From Burkholderiaceae bacterium (GTDB lineage: Bacteria; Pseudomonadota; Gammaproteobacteria; Burkholderiales; Burkholderiaceae), in NCBI GenBank assembly GCA_028871175.1, contig JAGWNU010000010.1:1-38356 (forward strand): DNA of 38,356 bases. The letters run 5' to 3'. The notes beneath the pieces were generated by a model. It saw nothing but the letters and a program-made list of their open reading frames with translations. It was not told the origin of the DNA and did no database searches. The first letter of the stretch is position 1, and every line of letters begins with the position of its first letter. Position numbers and translations under genes: made by a program. This document shows positions 24,163 to 31,555 of this stretch, piece after piece.

Positions 24163-26694
24163 TCACGCGTCGCGCAGCGTTGCCATGGCCGGCCGGCGCA
24201 GCACGTCGCGCAGACTCAGCCAGCCCCCGGCAAAGGCGCACACCATGCCGCCCACAATGCCCACCGGAAGAATCGCCGGGTTGAACCGATAGGGAAAATC
24301 GAACACATAGGCCGACAATGCCCAGCCGATCGCAATCGCTGCAGCACCGGCCATCAGACCGGCCAGGCCACCGACGATCAGCACCTCGGCGTACTGCGTC
24401 TGGCGCACCACACGAGAACCCGCGCCCAGGGCGCGCAGCACGCCGGCATCGCGCAGCCGCTCATCGCGCGAGCCCGACAGCGCCGCATAGAGTACGAGCA
24501 TGCCTGCCGCCAACGTAAAGACGAACAGGAATTCCACGGCGGCCGTCACCTGGTCGAGCACGCCTTGCACCTGCTGCAGGATCAGCTCGGTATCGACCAC
24601 CGTCAGGTTGGGGAACGCGCGCACCAGCCTGGACGGCAAGTCCGCTTGGCCGGCGGGAATCCGGAACGCTGTCACGAAGGTCTGCGGCATGTCGCGCAGC
24701 GCCACGGGCGGCAGGATCACGAAGAAATTGACGCGCATCGAACTCCAGTCGACCTTGCGTAGCGAGGTGATGGGCGCGTCGACGGTCTGCCCGCCGACGT
24801 CGAAGCGCAGCACGTCGCCCAGGCGCAGGTTCAGCGTCTTGGCGATGCCCTCCTCCACCGATGCCTCGGGCTTCTGTCCGCCGAACCAATGCCCCGCGAC
24901 GATGCGATTCTCCGGCGGCTGCGCGGTTGCGTAAGACAGGTTGAACTCGCGCTCGACCAGGTTGCGGGCGCGCGACTCGGCATAGGTCTGGCGGTCGATG
25001 GCCTGGCCGTTGACGTGGGTCAAGCGCCCGCGCACCATCGGATAGAGCTTCGGTTCTGCCACGCCGGCGCGGGCCAGCGCCTGACTGACGGGCCCCACCT
25101 GGTCCGGCTGGATATTGATGATGAAACGGTTGGGCGCATCGGCAGGCGTCGCGCTGTGCCACGAGCGGATCAGATCGTTGCGGGTCATGGCGAGCAGCAG
25201 CAGCGCCATCAGGCCGACCGCCAATGCCACGGTCTGCAAGACGCTGACACCACGGCGGCGCTCCAGCACGGCCAGCGCAAAGCGCCACCCCACGCCGAAC
25301 ACACGCCCGCGACCCCGCGACGCCGACAGCGCCCGCAGCGCGCCCGCGGCCGCCAGCGAAAACATGACGATGGCGCCGGCAAGCCCCGCTGCCATCAGCG
25401 CTCCCAGCTTCAGATCCCGCGCGGATGCCACCAGCAGCGCGAGAAATGTCGCACCACCAAAGGCGTATCCCACCCATGTGGCAACGGCACGCTCACCCAC
25501 ATCGCGGCGCAGCACGCGCAGCGGCGCCACACGCACCAGGTTCAGGAGGGGCGGCACAGCAAAGCCCAACAGCAGCACCAGCCCCGCCATCACGCCGACG
25601 ACAGCCGGCCACACCGACGGCGCAGGCAGCGACACGGTCAGGAGATCACCCAGCGATGCCAGGAGCAGCCAGTGCGCTCCAAAGCCGAGCGCGACGCCTG
25701 CGGCCGACCCCAGGATGCCCACCAGCACGAATTCCAGCGCGAACAGGCCCAGGATCTGCCCCTGCCGCAGCCCCAGGCATTTGATGATCGCCACCGCATC
25801 GGTATGCCGCGCGGTGTAGCGACGCGCCGCCATGGTAATCGCCACGGCAGCGATCATCGCCGCCAGCAGCGCCACGAGCGACAGGAAGCGCTCGGCGCGA
25901 TCCAGCGTTTCACGCATCTGCGGCTGTCCGTTCTGCAAAGACTCAATTCGCACACCACGCAAATGCCGCGTCTTCAACACCTGCTCCGCCCAGTTGCGGA
26001 AAGCGTTTGCAGCGGCATCCGGACCGGCCACCAGCAAGCGATAGGTTATCCGGCTGCCATAGGTGACCAGGCCCGTCGACGCCAGATCGGCCATCGGCAA
26101 CATCACTCGGGGGGCAAAGTTCATGAAGCCCGCGCCGCGGTCAAGCTCCTGCGTGATGACGTGGGCGATCCTGAACGTACGCGTACCAAGACGGATGGCA
26201 TCGCCCACGCGGACGCCCAGCGCCTCAAGCAGCGGCGCGTCGACCCACACTGTGCCGGGCGCGGGAATCGCGTGGATGGGTGCGCCGAGACTGTCGCCCC
26301 CGTCACCGACCTTGATGGCCCCGCGCAGCGGGTAGCCCAGGTCGACCGCCTTGACGGCGGCCAGTTGCGAGACCGGTTCGCCCGATATGCCGCTGGCCAG
26401 CGCTGTGGCCATGCTCGGAAACACCGCGGTATGCGTGACCTGCAAGCCACTGGCGCGGGCCCGCGCTTCGATATCCGCTGGCAGCGGCTGGTCGGACACC
26501 ACCAGCACATCGGCGCCCAGCAATTGGCGCGCATCGCGCTCCAGTCCGGCATGCATCCGATCGGCGAGGAAACCGACCGACGCCAGGGCAGCCACGGCAA
26601 GCACGAGCGCGACGAGCAGCAGGTTCAGCTCACCGGCGCGCCAGTCGCGCCGCAGCATGCGCAAGGCTTGGATCCACACGGAAAATCGAGACAT
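24163..26694 (-). CDS. FtsX/YbbP-type ABC transporter permease
   Basis: An 843-residue MacB/FtsX-superfamily permease with two repeated units: an N-terminal membrane helix (about 24-45), a periplasmic domain (about 50-260), three helices (near 265-395), a central helix pair, a second periplasmic domain (about 500-715) and three final helices (about 720-830). Size and layout match E. coli YbbP, whose partner ATPase is YbbA and which belongs to the lipid- or lipoprotein-handling mechanotransmission group. The usual ybbA-like ATPase gene is not adjacent: downstream are globin and DUF924, upstream a ModE-like regulator. The partner must be encoded elsewhere, or the protein works differently. Confidence 0.85.
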   Translation of the reverse strand: MSRFSVWIQALRMLRRDWRAGELNLLLVALVLAVAALASVGFLADRMHAGLERDARQLLGADVLVVSDQPLPADIEARARASGLQVTHTAVFPSMATALASGISGEPVSQLAAVKAVDLGYPLRGAIKVGDGGDSLGAPIHAIPAPGTVWVDAPLLEALGVRVGDAIRLGTRTFRIAHVITQELDRGAGFMNFAPRVMLPMADLASTGLVTYGSRITYRLLVAGPDAAANAFRNWAEQVLKTRHLRGVRIESLQNGQPQMRETLDRAERFLSLVALLAAMIAAVAITMAARRYTARHTDAVAIIKCLGLRQGQILGLFALEFVLVGILGSAAGVALGFGAHWLLLASLGDLLTVSLPAPSVWPAVVGVMAGLVLLLGFAVPPLLNLVRVAPLRVLRRDVGERAVATWVGYAFGGATFLALLVASARDLKLGALMAAGLAGAIVMFSLAAAGALRALSASRGRGRVFGVGWRFALAVLERRRGVSVLQTVALAVGLMALLLLAMTRNDLIRSWHSATPADAPNRFIINIQPDQVGPVSQALARAGVAEPKLYPMVRGRLTHVNGQAIDRQTYAESRARNLVEREFNLSYATAQPPENRIVAGHWFGGQKPEASVEEGIAKTLNLRLGDVLRFDVGGQTVDAPITSLRKVDWSSMRVNFFVILPPVALRDMPQTFVTAFRIPAGQADLPSRLVRAFPNLTVVDTELILQQVQGVLDQVTAAVEFLFVFTLAAGMLVLYAALSGSRDERLRDAGVLRALGAGSRVVRQTQYAEVLIVGGLAGLMAGAAAIAIGWALSAYVFDFPYRFNPAILPVGIVGGMVCAFAGGWLSLRDVLRRPAMATLRDA

Positions 26695-26750
26695 GGGCAG
26701 AACACGGACGGGGCGCGTCGAACGCGCGACCCCGCCATGTTCGCATGACT

Positions 26751-27851
26751 TCAGCGCGCGAGCGCGGGGAGGCCCTCGGCGTGCCAGGGCAGCGCCTGCT
26801 CGGCGGTCAGCAGCGAAACGTGCTCGGGTGCGCGATAGCCTGCCAGATGGCTCAGGCCCGCCCGGAAACCGGGGTCGCCGATGCGCTCCATCAGCTCGCG
26901 CACCCAGGGCGCAAGCGCGTCATTGCGGCGCACCGCCAGGTAATACGTTTCGCGCGTGAGCGGCACGAAGTGCAGACCGTGGGCCTCGGCGCCCGGGCGC
27001 AGGCCGAAGCCAACGTCTGCCCGCCCCTCCTGCACGGCCACGGCGATCTTGTCGCTGGAAAACTCCTGTTCGTCGTACCCGAGAATCTGGTCGGGATACA
27101 GGCCCGCGGCCACCAGCAGCTGATCGAACAGCAAGCGCGTGCCCGAACTGCGCTGGCGATTGATGAAGCGCGCCTGCGTGCGCGCCAGATCTGCGAGCGA
27201 CTGCACACGTCCGGCCCACTCCGGCGACATCATCAGACCTTGCTCGCGGTCGGCCAGCGCGATCAGGCGCACTGCCGTCGGGCGTAGCCATTTGCGCAAT
27301 GTCTGATGCGCAATCGAACCAGCGCCCTGTTGCGGCGCCACGTAAAAGCCCGCCACCTCGCACTGCTTCTCCTGCAGGCAGATCAAGCCCTCGACGGCAC
27401 CGCAGAACACGGTGTCGAGCTGCGCGCCGTGGCCTTCGTTGGCAAACGTTTGAGCCAACACCTCGACCGCTGGATCGTGACTGCCCGAAAAACGGATGCG
27501 CGTCTGCGATTGGGAGGCATCTTCCAGCTCAGCGAGAAACTGATGCATGGCATGGCGCACCACGGGGTCGAGCTGCTCGCGCAGACGCATCTCGGCGCGC
27601 AGCATGCGTTCGCCGAACAGGGTGAGAGAAGCGCCGCGGCCGCGTTCCATGTCGAGCAGGGAGCGCCCGAGCATCTCTTCCCACGACCGCATCACGCCCC
27701 AGGCGTGCCGGTACGACAACCCGACCTGCTTGGCTGCCCGGTGCAGCGATCCCGTCTCGCGCACGGCTCGCAGCAACTGGAAGACCTTGCCATTGGCACG
27801 CGGGTTATCGTCCGGCCCAATTACCGGAAAGACTTCGAACTGGAACGTCAT
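26751..27851 (-). CDS. ModE-like HTH regulator with a periplasmic-binding-protein-like domain
   Basis: A 366-residue one-component regulator. Residues about 18-85 form a ModE/LysR-type winged helix (NGKVFQLLRAVRETGSLHRAAKQVGLSYRHAWGVMRSWEEMLG). Residues about 115-345 form a substrate-binding-protein-like domain (IRFSGSHDPAVEVLAQTFANEG, then QRSSGTRLLFDQLLVAAGL and VQEGRADVGFGLRP). This pairing is seen in regulators of molybdate or tungstate uptake and molybdoenzymes. It is transcribed divergently from a TupA-like tungstate/molybdate-binding protein 147 nt away, which it probably controls in response to oxyanion. No proper ribosome-binding site precedes its ATG (AGGAAA is 9 nt away), so initiation may be weak. 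Confidence 0.85.
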   Translation of the reverse strand: MTFQFEVFPVIGPDDNPRANGKVFQLLRAVRETGSLHRAAKQVGLSYRHAWGVMRSWEEMLGRSLLDMERGRGASLTLFGERMLRAEMRLREQLDPVVRHAMHQFLAELEDASQSQTRIRFSGSHDPAVEVLAQTFANEGHGAQLDTVFCGAVEGLICLQEKQCEVAGFYVAPQQGAGSIAHQTLRKWLRPTAVRLIALADREQGLMMSPEWAGRVQSLADLARTQARFINRQRSSGTRLLFDQLLVAAGLYPDQILGYDEQEFSSDKIAVAVQEGRADVGFGLRPGAEAHGLHFVPLTRETYYLAVRRNDALAPWVRELMERIGDPGFRAGLSHLAGYRAPEHVSLLTAEQALPWHAEGLPALAR

Positions 27852-27877
27852 TATGTTTATGATTTCCTATTTACTTC

Positions 27878-27909
27878 GATCACGCTCCCGGAAAACAATC
27901 TTCGTGATC
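27878..27909. promoter_or_regulatory. Inverted repeat between the ModE-like regulator and tupA-like gene
   Basis: GATCACG (27878-27884) and CGTGATC (27903-27909) are perfect inverted copies with an 18-nt gap, within the 147-nt divergent region. It may be the site bound by the ModE-like regulator. A classic E. coli ModE box is not present. Confidence 0.35.
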
Positions 27910-27998
27910 TTCGGGGCGGGCGCATCGTGGCCGCCGCACGCCGCCATCATGCAGCATCAGACATAAAGCGTCCACGTCTCTCTTATTGCCCTCACGAC

Positions 27999-28835
27999 AT
28001 GACCCGCCTGTCCAAATCCCTTCGCGCATCGGCTGCCGTCTTGATGACGCTGGCGTTTGCCACCGCCGCATATGCTGGCGATCTCCGCATGGCGACCACC
28101 ACCAGCACCGACAATTCGGGCCTGCTGAAAGTGCTGCTGCCCAAGTTCGAAGCCGCCACGGGCGTCCATGTGCAGGTGATCGCCGTTGGCACCGGCAAGG
28201 CGGTCAAGCTCGGGGAATCGGGCGATGTGGATGTCGTGCTCGTTCACGCAAGGTCGCTGGAAGACGCCTTTGTCGCATCCGGCGGCGGCATCGACCGGCG
28301 CGATGTGATGTACAACGATTTCATCCTTGTCGGCCCGGCGGCAGATCCGGCCCACCTGCGCGGACAGAAGGACGTCATCCGGGGCATGGAGGCGATTGCC
28401 AAGGCCGATGCCAAGTTCATCTCGCGTGGCGACAATTCCGGCACCGATGTCATGGAAAAGGCCTACTGGAAGATGGCCAACATCGATCCGAAGGGTCAGC
28501 CTTGGTACGTGAGTGCCGGCCTGGGCATGGGCGAAGTGCTGAACATGGCCGCGCAGATGAATGCCTACACGCTCTCTGACAGGGCCACCTACGGCGCCTA
28601 TCGCGCCAAGACGGGCCTGGATATCGTGCTGGCCGGCGATCCGCGCATGTTCAACCCGTACGGCATCATCGCCGTCAACCCGAAGAAATATCCGAGCACC
28701 AACTACGCGGATGCGACCAAGCTGATCCAGTGGATCACGTCGCCCGCCGGCCAGCAGGCCATTGCGGACTTCAAGGTGAACGGTGAGCAGGTGTTCTTTC
28801 CGGACTACGGGAAAGCAGCGCCCGGCAGCAAGTAA
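27999..28835 (+). CDS. tupA: Tungstate/molybdate ABC transporter substrate-binding protein (TupA-like)
   Basis: A 278-residue periplasmic binding protein. The signal peptide (residues 1-27, cleavage after AYAG or AYA) leads into the TupA signature TTTSTDNSGLL (33-43), whose Thr/Ser residues coordinate the oxyanion. Other family segments are SGDVDVVLVHARSLEDAFV, YNDFILVGPAADPA, SRGDNSGTDVMEKAYW and DPRMFNPYGIIAVNP. TupA-type proteins bind tungstate with very high affinity; sequence does not fully exclude molybdate. The permease and ATPase genes (tupB, tupC) that normally follow are missing: the next gene is a convergent LysR regulator. The neighbouring molybdenum-dependent xanthine dehydrogenase may explain its location. 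Confidence 0.88.
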   Translation: MTRLSKSLRASAAVLMTLAFATAAYAGDLRMATTTSTDNSGLLKVLLPKFEAATGVHVQVIAVGTGKAVKLGESGDVDVVLVHARSLEDAFVASGGGIDRRDVMYNDFILVGPAADPAHLRGQKDVIRGMEAIAKADAKFISRGDNSGTDVMEKAYWKMANIDPKGQPWYVSAGLGMGEVLNMAAQMNAYTLSDRATYGAYRAKTGLDIVLAGDPRMFNPYGIIAVNPKKYPSTNYADATKLIQWITSPAGQQAIADFKVNGEQVFFPDYGKAAPGSK

Positions 28836-28858
28836 CGCGCACTGAAATAGCGCACAGG

Positions 28859-28882
28859 ACGGCAGCTCAGGCTGCCGTTTCC
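28859..28882 (+). terminator. Terminator-like hairpin after tupA
   Basis: An 8-bp stem (ACGGCAGC 28859-28866, GCTGCCGT 28871-28878) with a 4-nt loop, followed by TTCC, 24 nt after the tupA stop. The loop holds the LysR stop codon on the other strand. The T-tract is very short, so termination may be partial. Confidence 0.45.
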
Positions 28883-29880
28883 AATTGCGGATGCTGCGGC
28901 AGTTCGGCCGCCACCTCGCCGATCATGCGGCGCAGCCACATGACATCGGGTGCAGCATGGCTACGCTCGTGCCAGAGCTGATAGAAGCGCATCTTGGGGA
29001 ACGCAACGGGTGCGGGAAGGATGCGGATCGGCAGGTACTGCGCGCAATGCGCGGCGAACTGCCGGCCCGTCGTAAAGACGAGGTCCGAGCGCATCAATAC
29101 GTACGGCACCAGCCCGAAGTACGGTAGCGACACCTGGATCTGGCGCTTGAGCCCCTGCTCTGCAAGTGCCTGATCGATCATGCTGCGCTGCATGACGGCA
29201 TACGGCGCGGGCGCCAGATGCGGCATCTCCACATAGTGCTTGAGCGAAATGCCCTTGCGCGCCAGCGGATGCTGCGCACCCAGCATGCAGACGACCTCAT
29301 CGTCGAACAGCGGTGAAATATGCAGATGTTCGGGCGGCGACAGCCAGTTGCCGATCACGAGGTCCATGCCGCCCTGCTCCAGTGCGGCCAGGTAATCGAC
29401 GCCGGCATTGAGCGGATGCACCACCAGCTTGGCCTGCGGCGCCTGCTTGCGCAGACGCTCGACGATGTTGGGCAGGAAGAAGGCATCGAGGTAATCCGGC
29501 GCGCCGAGGTGAAACGTGCGGGTGGTGTTGCCGGGGTCGAATTCCTGCGACGGGCGGGCGATGCGCTCCATTGCTTCCAGGCTCTGCTGCGCCAGCGTCA
29601 GCAGTTCGTGACCGCGCTCGGTCGGCACCATGCCGCTCTTGCCCCGCACAAGGATGGCGTCCCCGGTGATCTCGCGCAAGCGCTTGAGCGTATTGCTGAT
29701 GGCCGGCTGTGACTGGCCGAGCTTGACCGCCGTGCGCGTCACGCTCTGCTCGGTGAGCAGCGTGTAGAGAACGCGCAGGAGGTAGGTATCGAGGTGATCT
29801 TTGCCGTGCATCTGGAAGCGGGCACGGACAGCGCCGTACCGGGTGAAAAACGTGCGGGAAATCTCGGGAGAGAGCCTCAT
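28867..29880 (-). CDS. LysR family transcriptional regulator, probable regulator of the xdh cluster
   Basis: A 337-residue LysR-type regulator. The winged helix-turn-helix is at about 30-90 (LLRVLYTLLTEQSVTRTAVKLGQSQPAISNTLKRLREITGDAILVRG), and the co-inducer domain runs from about 115 to the end (TFHLGAPDYLDAFFLPNIVERLRKQAP). Typical LysR proteins begin about 8 residues before the HTH, so Met24 (29811) is an alternative start; neither start has a good ribosome-binding site. It is divergent from xdhA with 156 nt between them, the normal place for a LysR activator of the neighbouring operon; a purine intermediate is the expected co-inducer, by inference. Confidence 0.87.
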   Translation of the reverse strand: MRLSPEISRTFFTRYGAVRARFQMHGKDHLDTYLLRVLYTLLTEQSVTRTAVKLGQSQPAISNTLKRLREITGDAILVRGKSGMVPTERGHELLTLAQQSLEAMERIARPSQEFDPGNTTRTFHLGAPDYLDAFFLPNIVERLRKQAPQAKLVVHPLNAGVDYLAALEQGGMDLVIGNWLSPPEHLHISPLFDDEVVCMLGAQHPLARKGISLKHYVEMPHLAPAPYAVMQRSMIDQALAEQGLKRQIQVSLPYFGLVPYVLMRSDLVFTTGRQFAAHCAQYLPIRILPAPVAFPKMRFYQLWHERSHAAPDVMWLRRMIGEVAAELPQHPQLETAA

Positions 29881-29967
29881 CAGTGTATGTCACCTGCACG
29901 TCGCCCCGCCAGACGAGTACCGGCGGGTATACCCCGGATTTTGGCTTTCCGATGCGGGTTATCACAT

Positions 29968-29992
29968 GGGCCAAATATTGCATTCCTGGCCC
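29968..29992. promoter_or_regulatory. Candidate LysR-binding dyad before xdhA
   Basis: GGGCCA (29968-29973) and TGGCCC (29987-29992) form an interrupted dyad with a 13-nt AT-rich gap that contains TTGCAT. It lies about 45-70 nt before xdhA, where a LysR activator would bind. Confidence 0.4.
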
Positions 29993-30036
29993 GGTGCTAT
30001 GGTTCCGTTACACACACAAACAGGCGTAGAACCCCC

Positions 30037-31551
30037 ATGGAGACTCAGCCCATCCGCTTCTTCCACCGCGGCCAGGTCCGCACCGTCACGGACGCCCCGA
30101 TCACCCGGACGGTGCTTCAATACCTGCGTGAGGACGCACACTGCACCGGCACCAAGGAAGGTTGCGCCGAAGGCGATTGCGGTGCATGCACCGTGGTGCT
30201 CGGCGAGCTGCAGGAAGACGGCAGCGTCGGCCTGAAGGCCGTCAACGCGTGTATCCAGTTCCTGCCCACGCTGGACGGCAAGGCGCTGTTCACCGTGGAA
30301 GACGTGCGCGGCAAGGACGGCACACTGCACCCGGTGCAAGAGGCCATGGTGGAGTGCCACGGATCCCAGTGCGGCTTCTGCACGCCGGGCTTCGTGATGT
30401 CCCTCTACGCGCTGTACGAAAACACCGGCAACCAGGCGCCGATCCCATCGCGCCAGACCATCTGCGATTCGCTGACCGGCAACCTGTGCCGCTGCACCGG
30501 ATACCGCCCGATCATCGACGCTGGCGAACGCATGTTCGAACTGCCCGCACCGGCAGGCATCGACCGCACGCAATTGGCCGACACGCTTCGCAAGCTGCAG
30601 CGCAAGGACACCTTCAGCTATGCGCCCGTCGGCACCGAGAACGCAGCGCGCTTCTACGCACCGCGCACCGCATCGGCCTTTGCCGCCATCAAGGCCGCGC
30701 ATCCGAACATCCGCATCCTGGCCGGTAGCACCGACGTCGGCCTGTGGGTCACCAAGCAGTTCCGCGATCTGGGCGACATCCTGTACATCGGCCAGGTAGC
30801 CGACTTGTACGCACTGGAAAAGCGTGACGGCTGGATCGAGATTGGCGCGGCCGTCTCGCTGGAAAAAGCCTACGAATTCCTGGCCGCCGACTACCCCGAG
30901 ACGACCGAGTTGTGGAAGCGCTTTGCCTCGCTGCCGATCCGCAATGCGGGCACGCTCGGCGGCAACATCGCCAACGGCTCGCCGATCGGCGACTCGGCAC
31001 CCGCGCTGATCGCCATCGGCACGCGCGTCGTCCTGCAGCGTGGCGAAGTCCGCCGCGAATTGCCGCTCGAAGACCTCTACCTCGCCTATCAGAAGAACGC
31101 GATGGAAGAAGGCGAGTTTGTTGCCGGCCTGCGCATCCCCGCGCGTGAGGGCCGCGATGCGTTGCGCTTCCGTACGTACAAGCTGTCCAAGCGCTTTGAC
31201 GAAGACATTTCCGCCGTGTGCGCGGCGCTGGCCATTGAGCTGGACGGTGACATGGTCCGCAGCGCACGCATCGCCTACGGCGGCATGGCAGCAACTTCCA
31301 AGCGCGCCACTGAAACCGAAGCCGCCATCGTCGGCCAGCCGTGGAACGAAGCGACGGTGCGTGCTGCCATGGCAGCCATGTCACGCGACTACACCCCGCT
31401 GACCGACATGCGCGCGACCGACAACTACCGCCGCATATCGGCTGCCAACACGGTGTACCGCTTCTGGCTGGAAACCCGCACAGATGCGCCGCTTGCGCCC
31501 GAACAGATCAATGTGCGCGCGGTCGAATTGAATACCCTCACAGCAGCGTAA
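30037..31551 (+). CDS. xdhA: Xanthine dehydrogenase small subunit (2Fe-2S and FAD domains)
   Basis: The electron-transfer subunit of molybdenum hydroxylase that oxidises hypoxanthine and xanthine to urate. In 504 residues it holds a plant-type [2Fe-2S] domain (Cys43, Cys48, Cys51, Cys72), a second [2Fe-2S] domain (Cys112, Cys115, Cys151, Cys153) and a FAD domain from about 190, with LAGSTDVGLWVTK and NAGTLGGNIANGSPIGDSAPAL. The ATG at 30037 starts exactly at the ferredoxin fold; its ribosome-binding site is weak. It heads an operon with xdhB (4-nt gap), xdhC, adenine deaminase and guaD. Confidence 0.97.
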   Translation: METQPIRFFHRGQVRTVTDAPITRTVLQYLREDAHCTGTKEGCAEGDCGACTVVLGELQEDGSVGLKAVNACIQFLPTLDGKALFTVEDVRGKDGTLHPVQEAMVECHGSQCGFCTPGFVMSLYALYENTGNQAPIPSRQTICDSLTGNLCRCTGYRPIIDAGERMFELPAPAGIDRTQLADTLRKLQRKDTFSYAPVGTENAARFYAPRTASAFAAIKAAHPNIRILAGSTDVGLWVTKQFRDLGDILYIGQVADLYALEKRDGWIEIGAAVSLEKAYEFLAADYPETTELWKRFASLPIRNAGTLGGNIANGSPIGDSAPALIAIGTRVVLQRGEVRRELPLEDLYLAYQKNAMEEGEFVAGLRIPAREGRDALRFRTYKLSKRFDEDISAVCAALAIELDGDMVRSARIAYGGMAATSKRATETEAAIVGQPWNEATVRAAMAAMSRDYTPLTDMRATDNYRRISAANTVYRFWLETRTDAPLAPEQINVRAVELNTLTAA

Positions 31552-31555
31552 GAAC

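Noticed and set aside
27849..27900. A classic ModE box between the regulator and the tupA-like gene.
   Set aside because: The AT-rich stretch is not palindromic and does not match the E. coli ModE consensus; only a separate 7-bp inverted repeat is visible.
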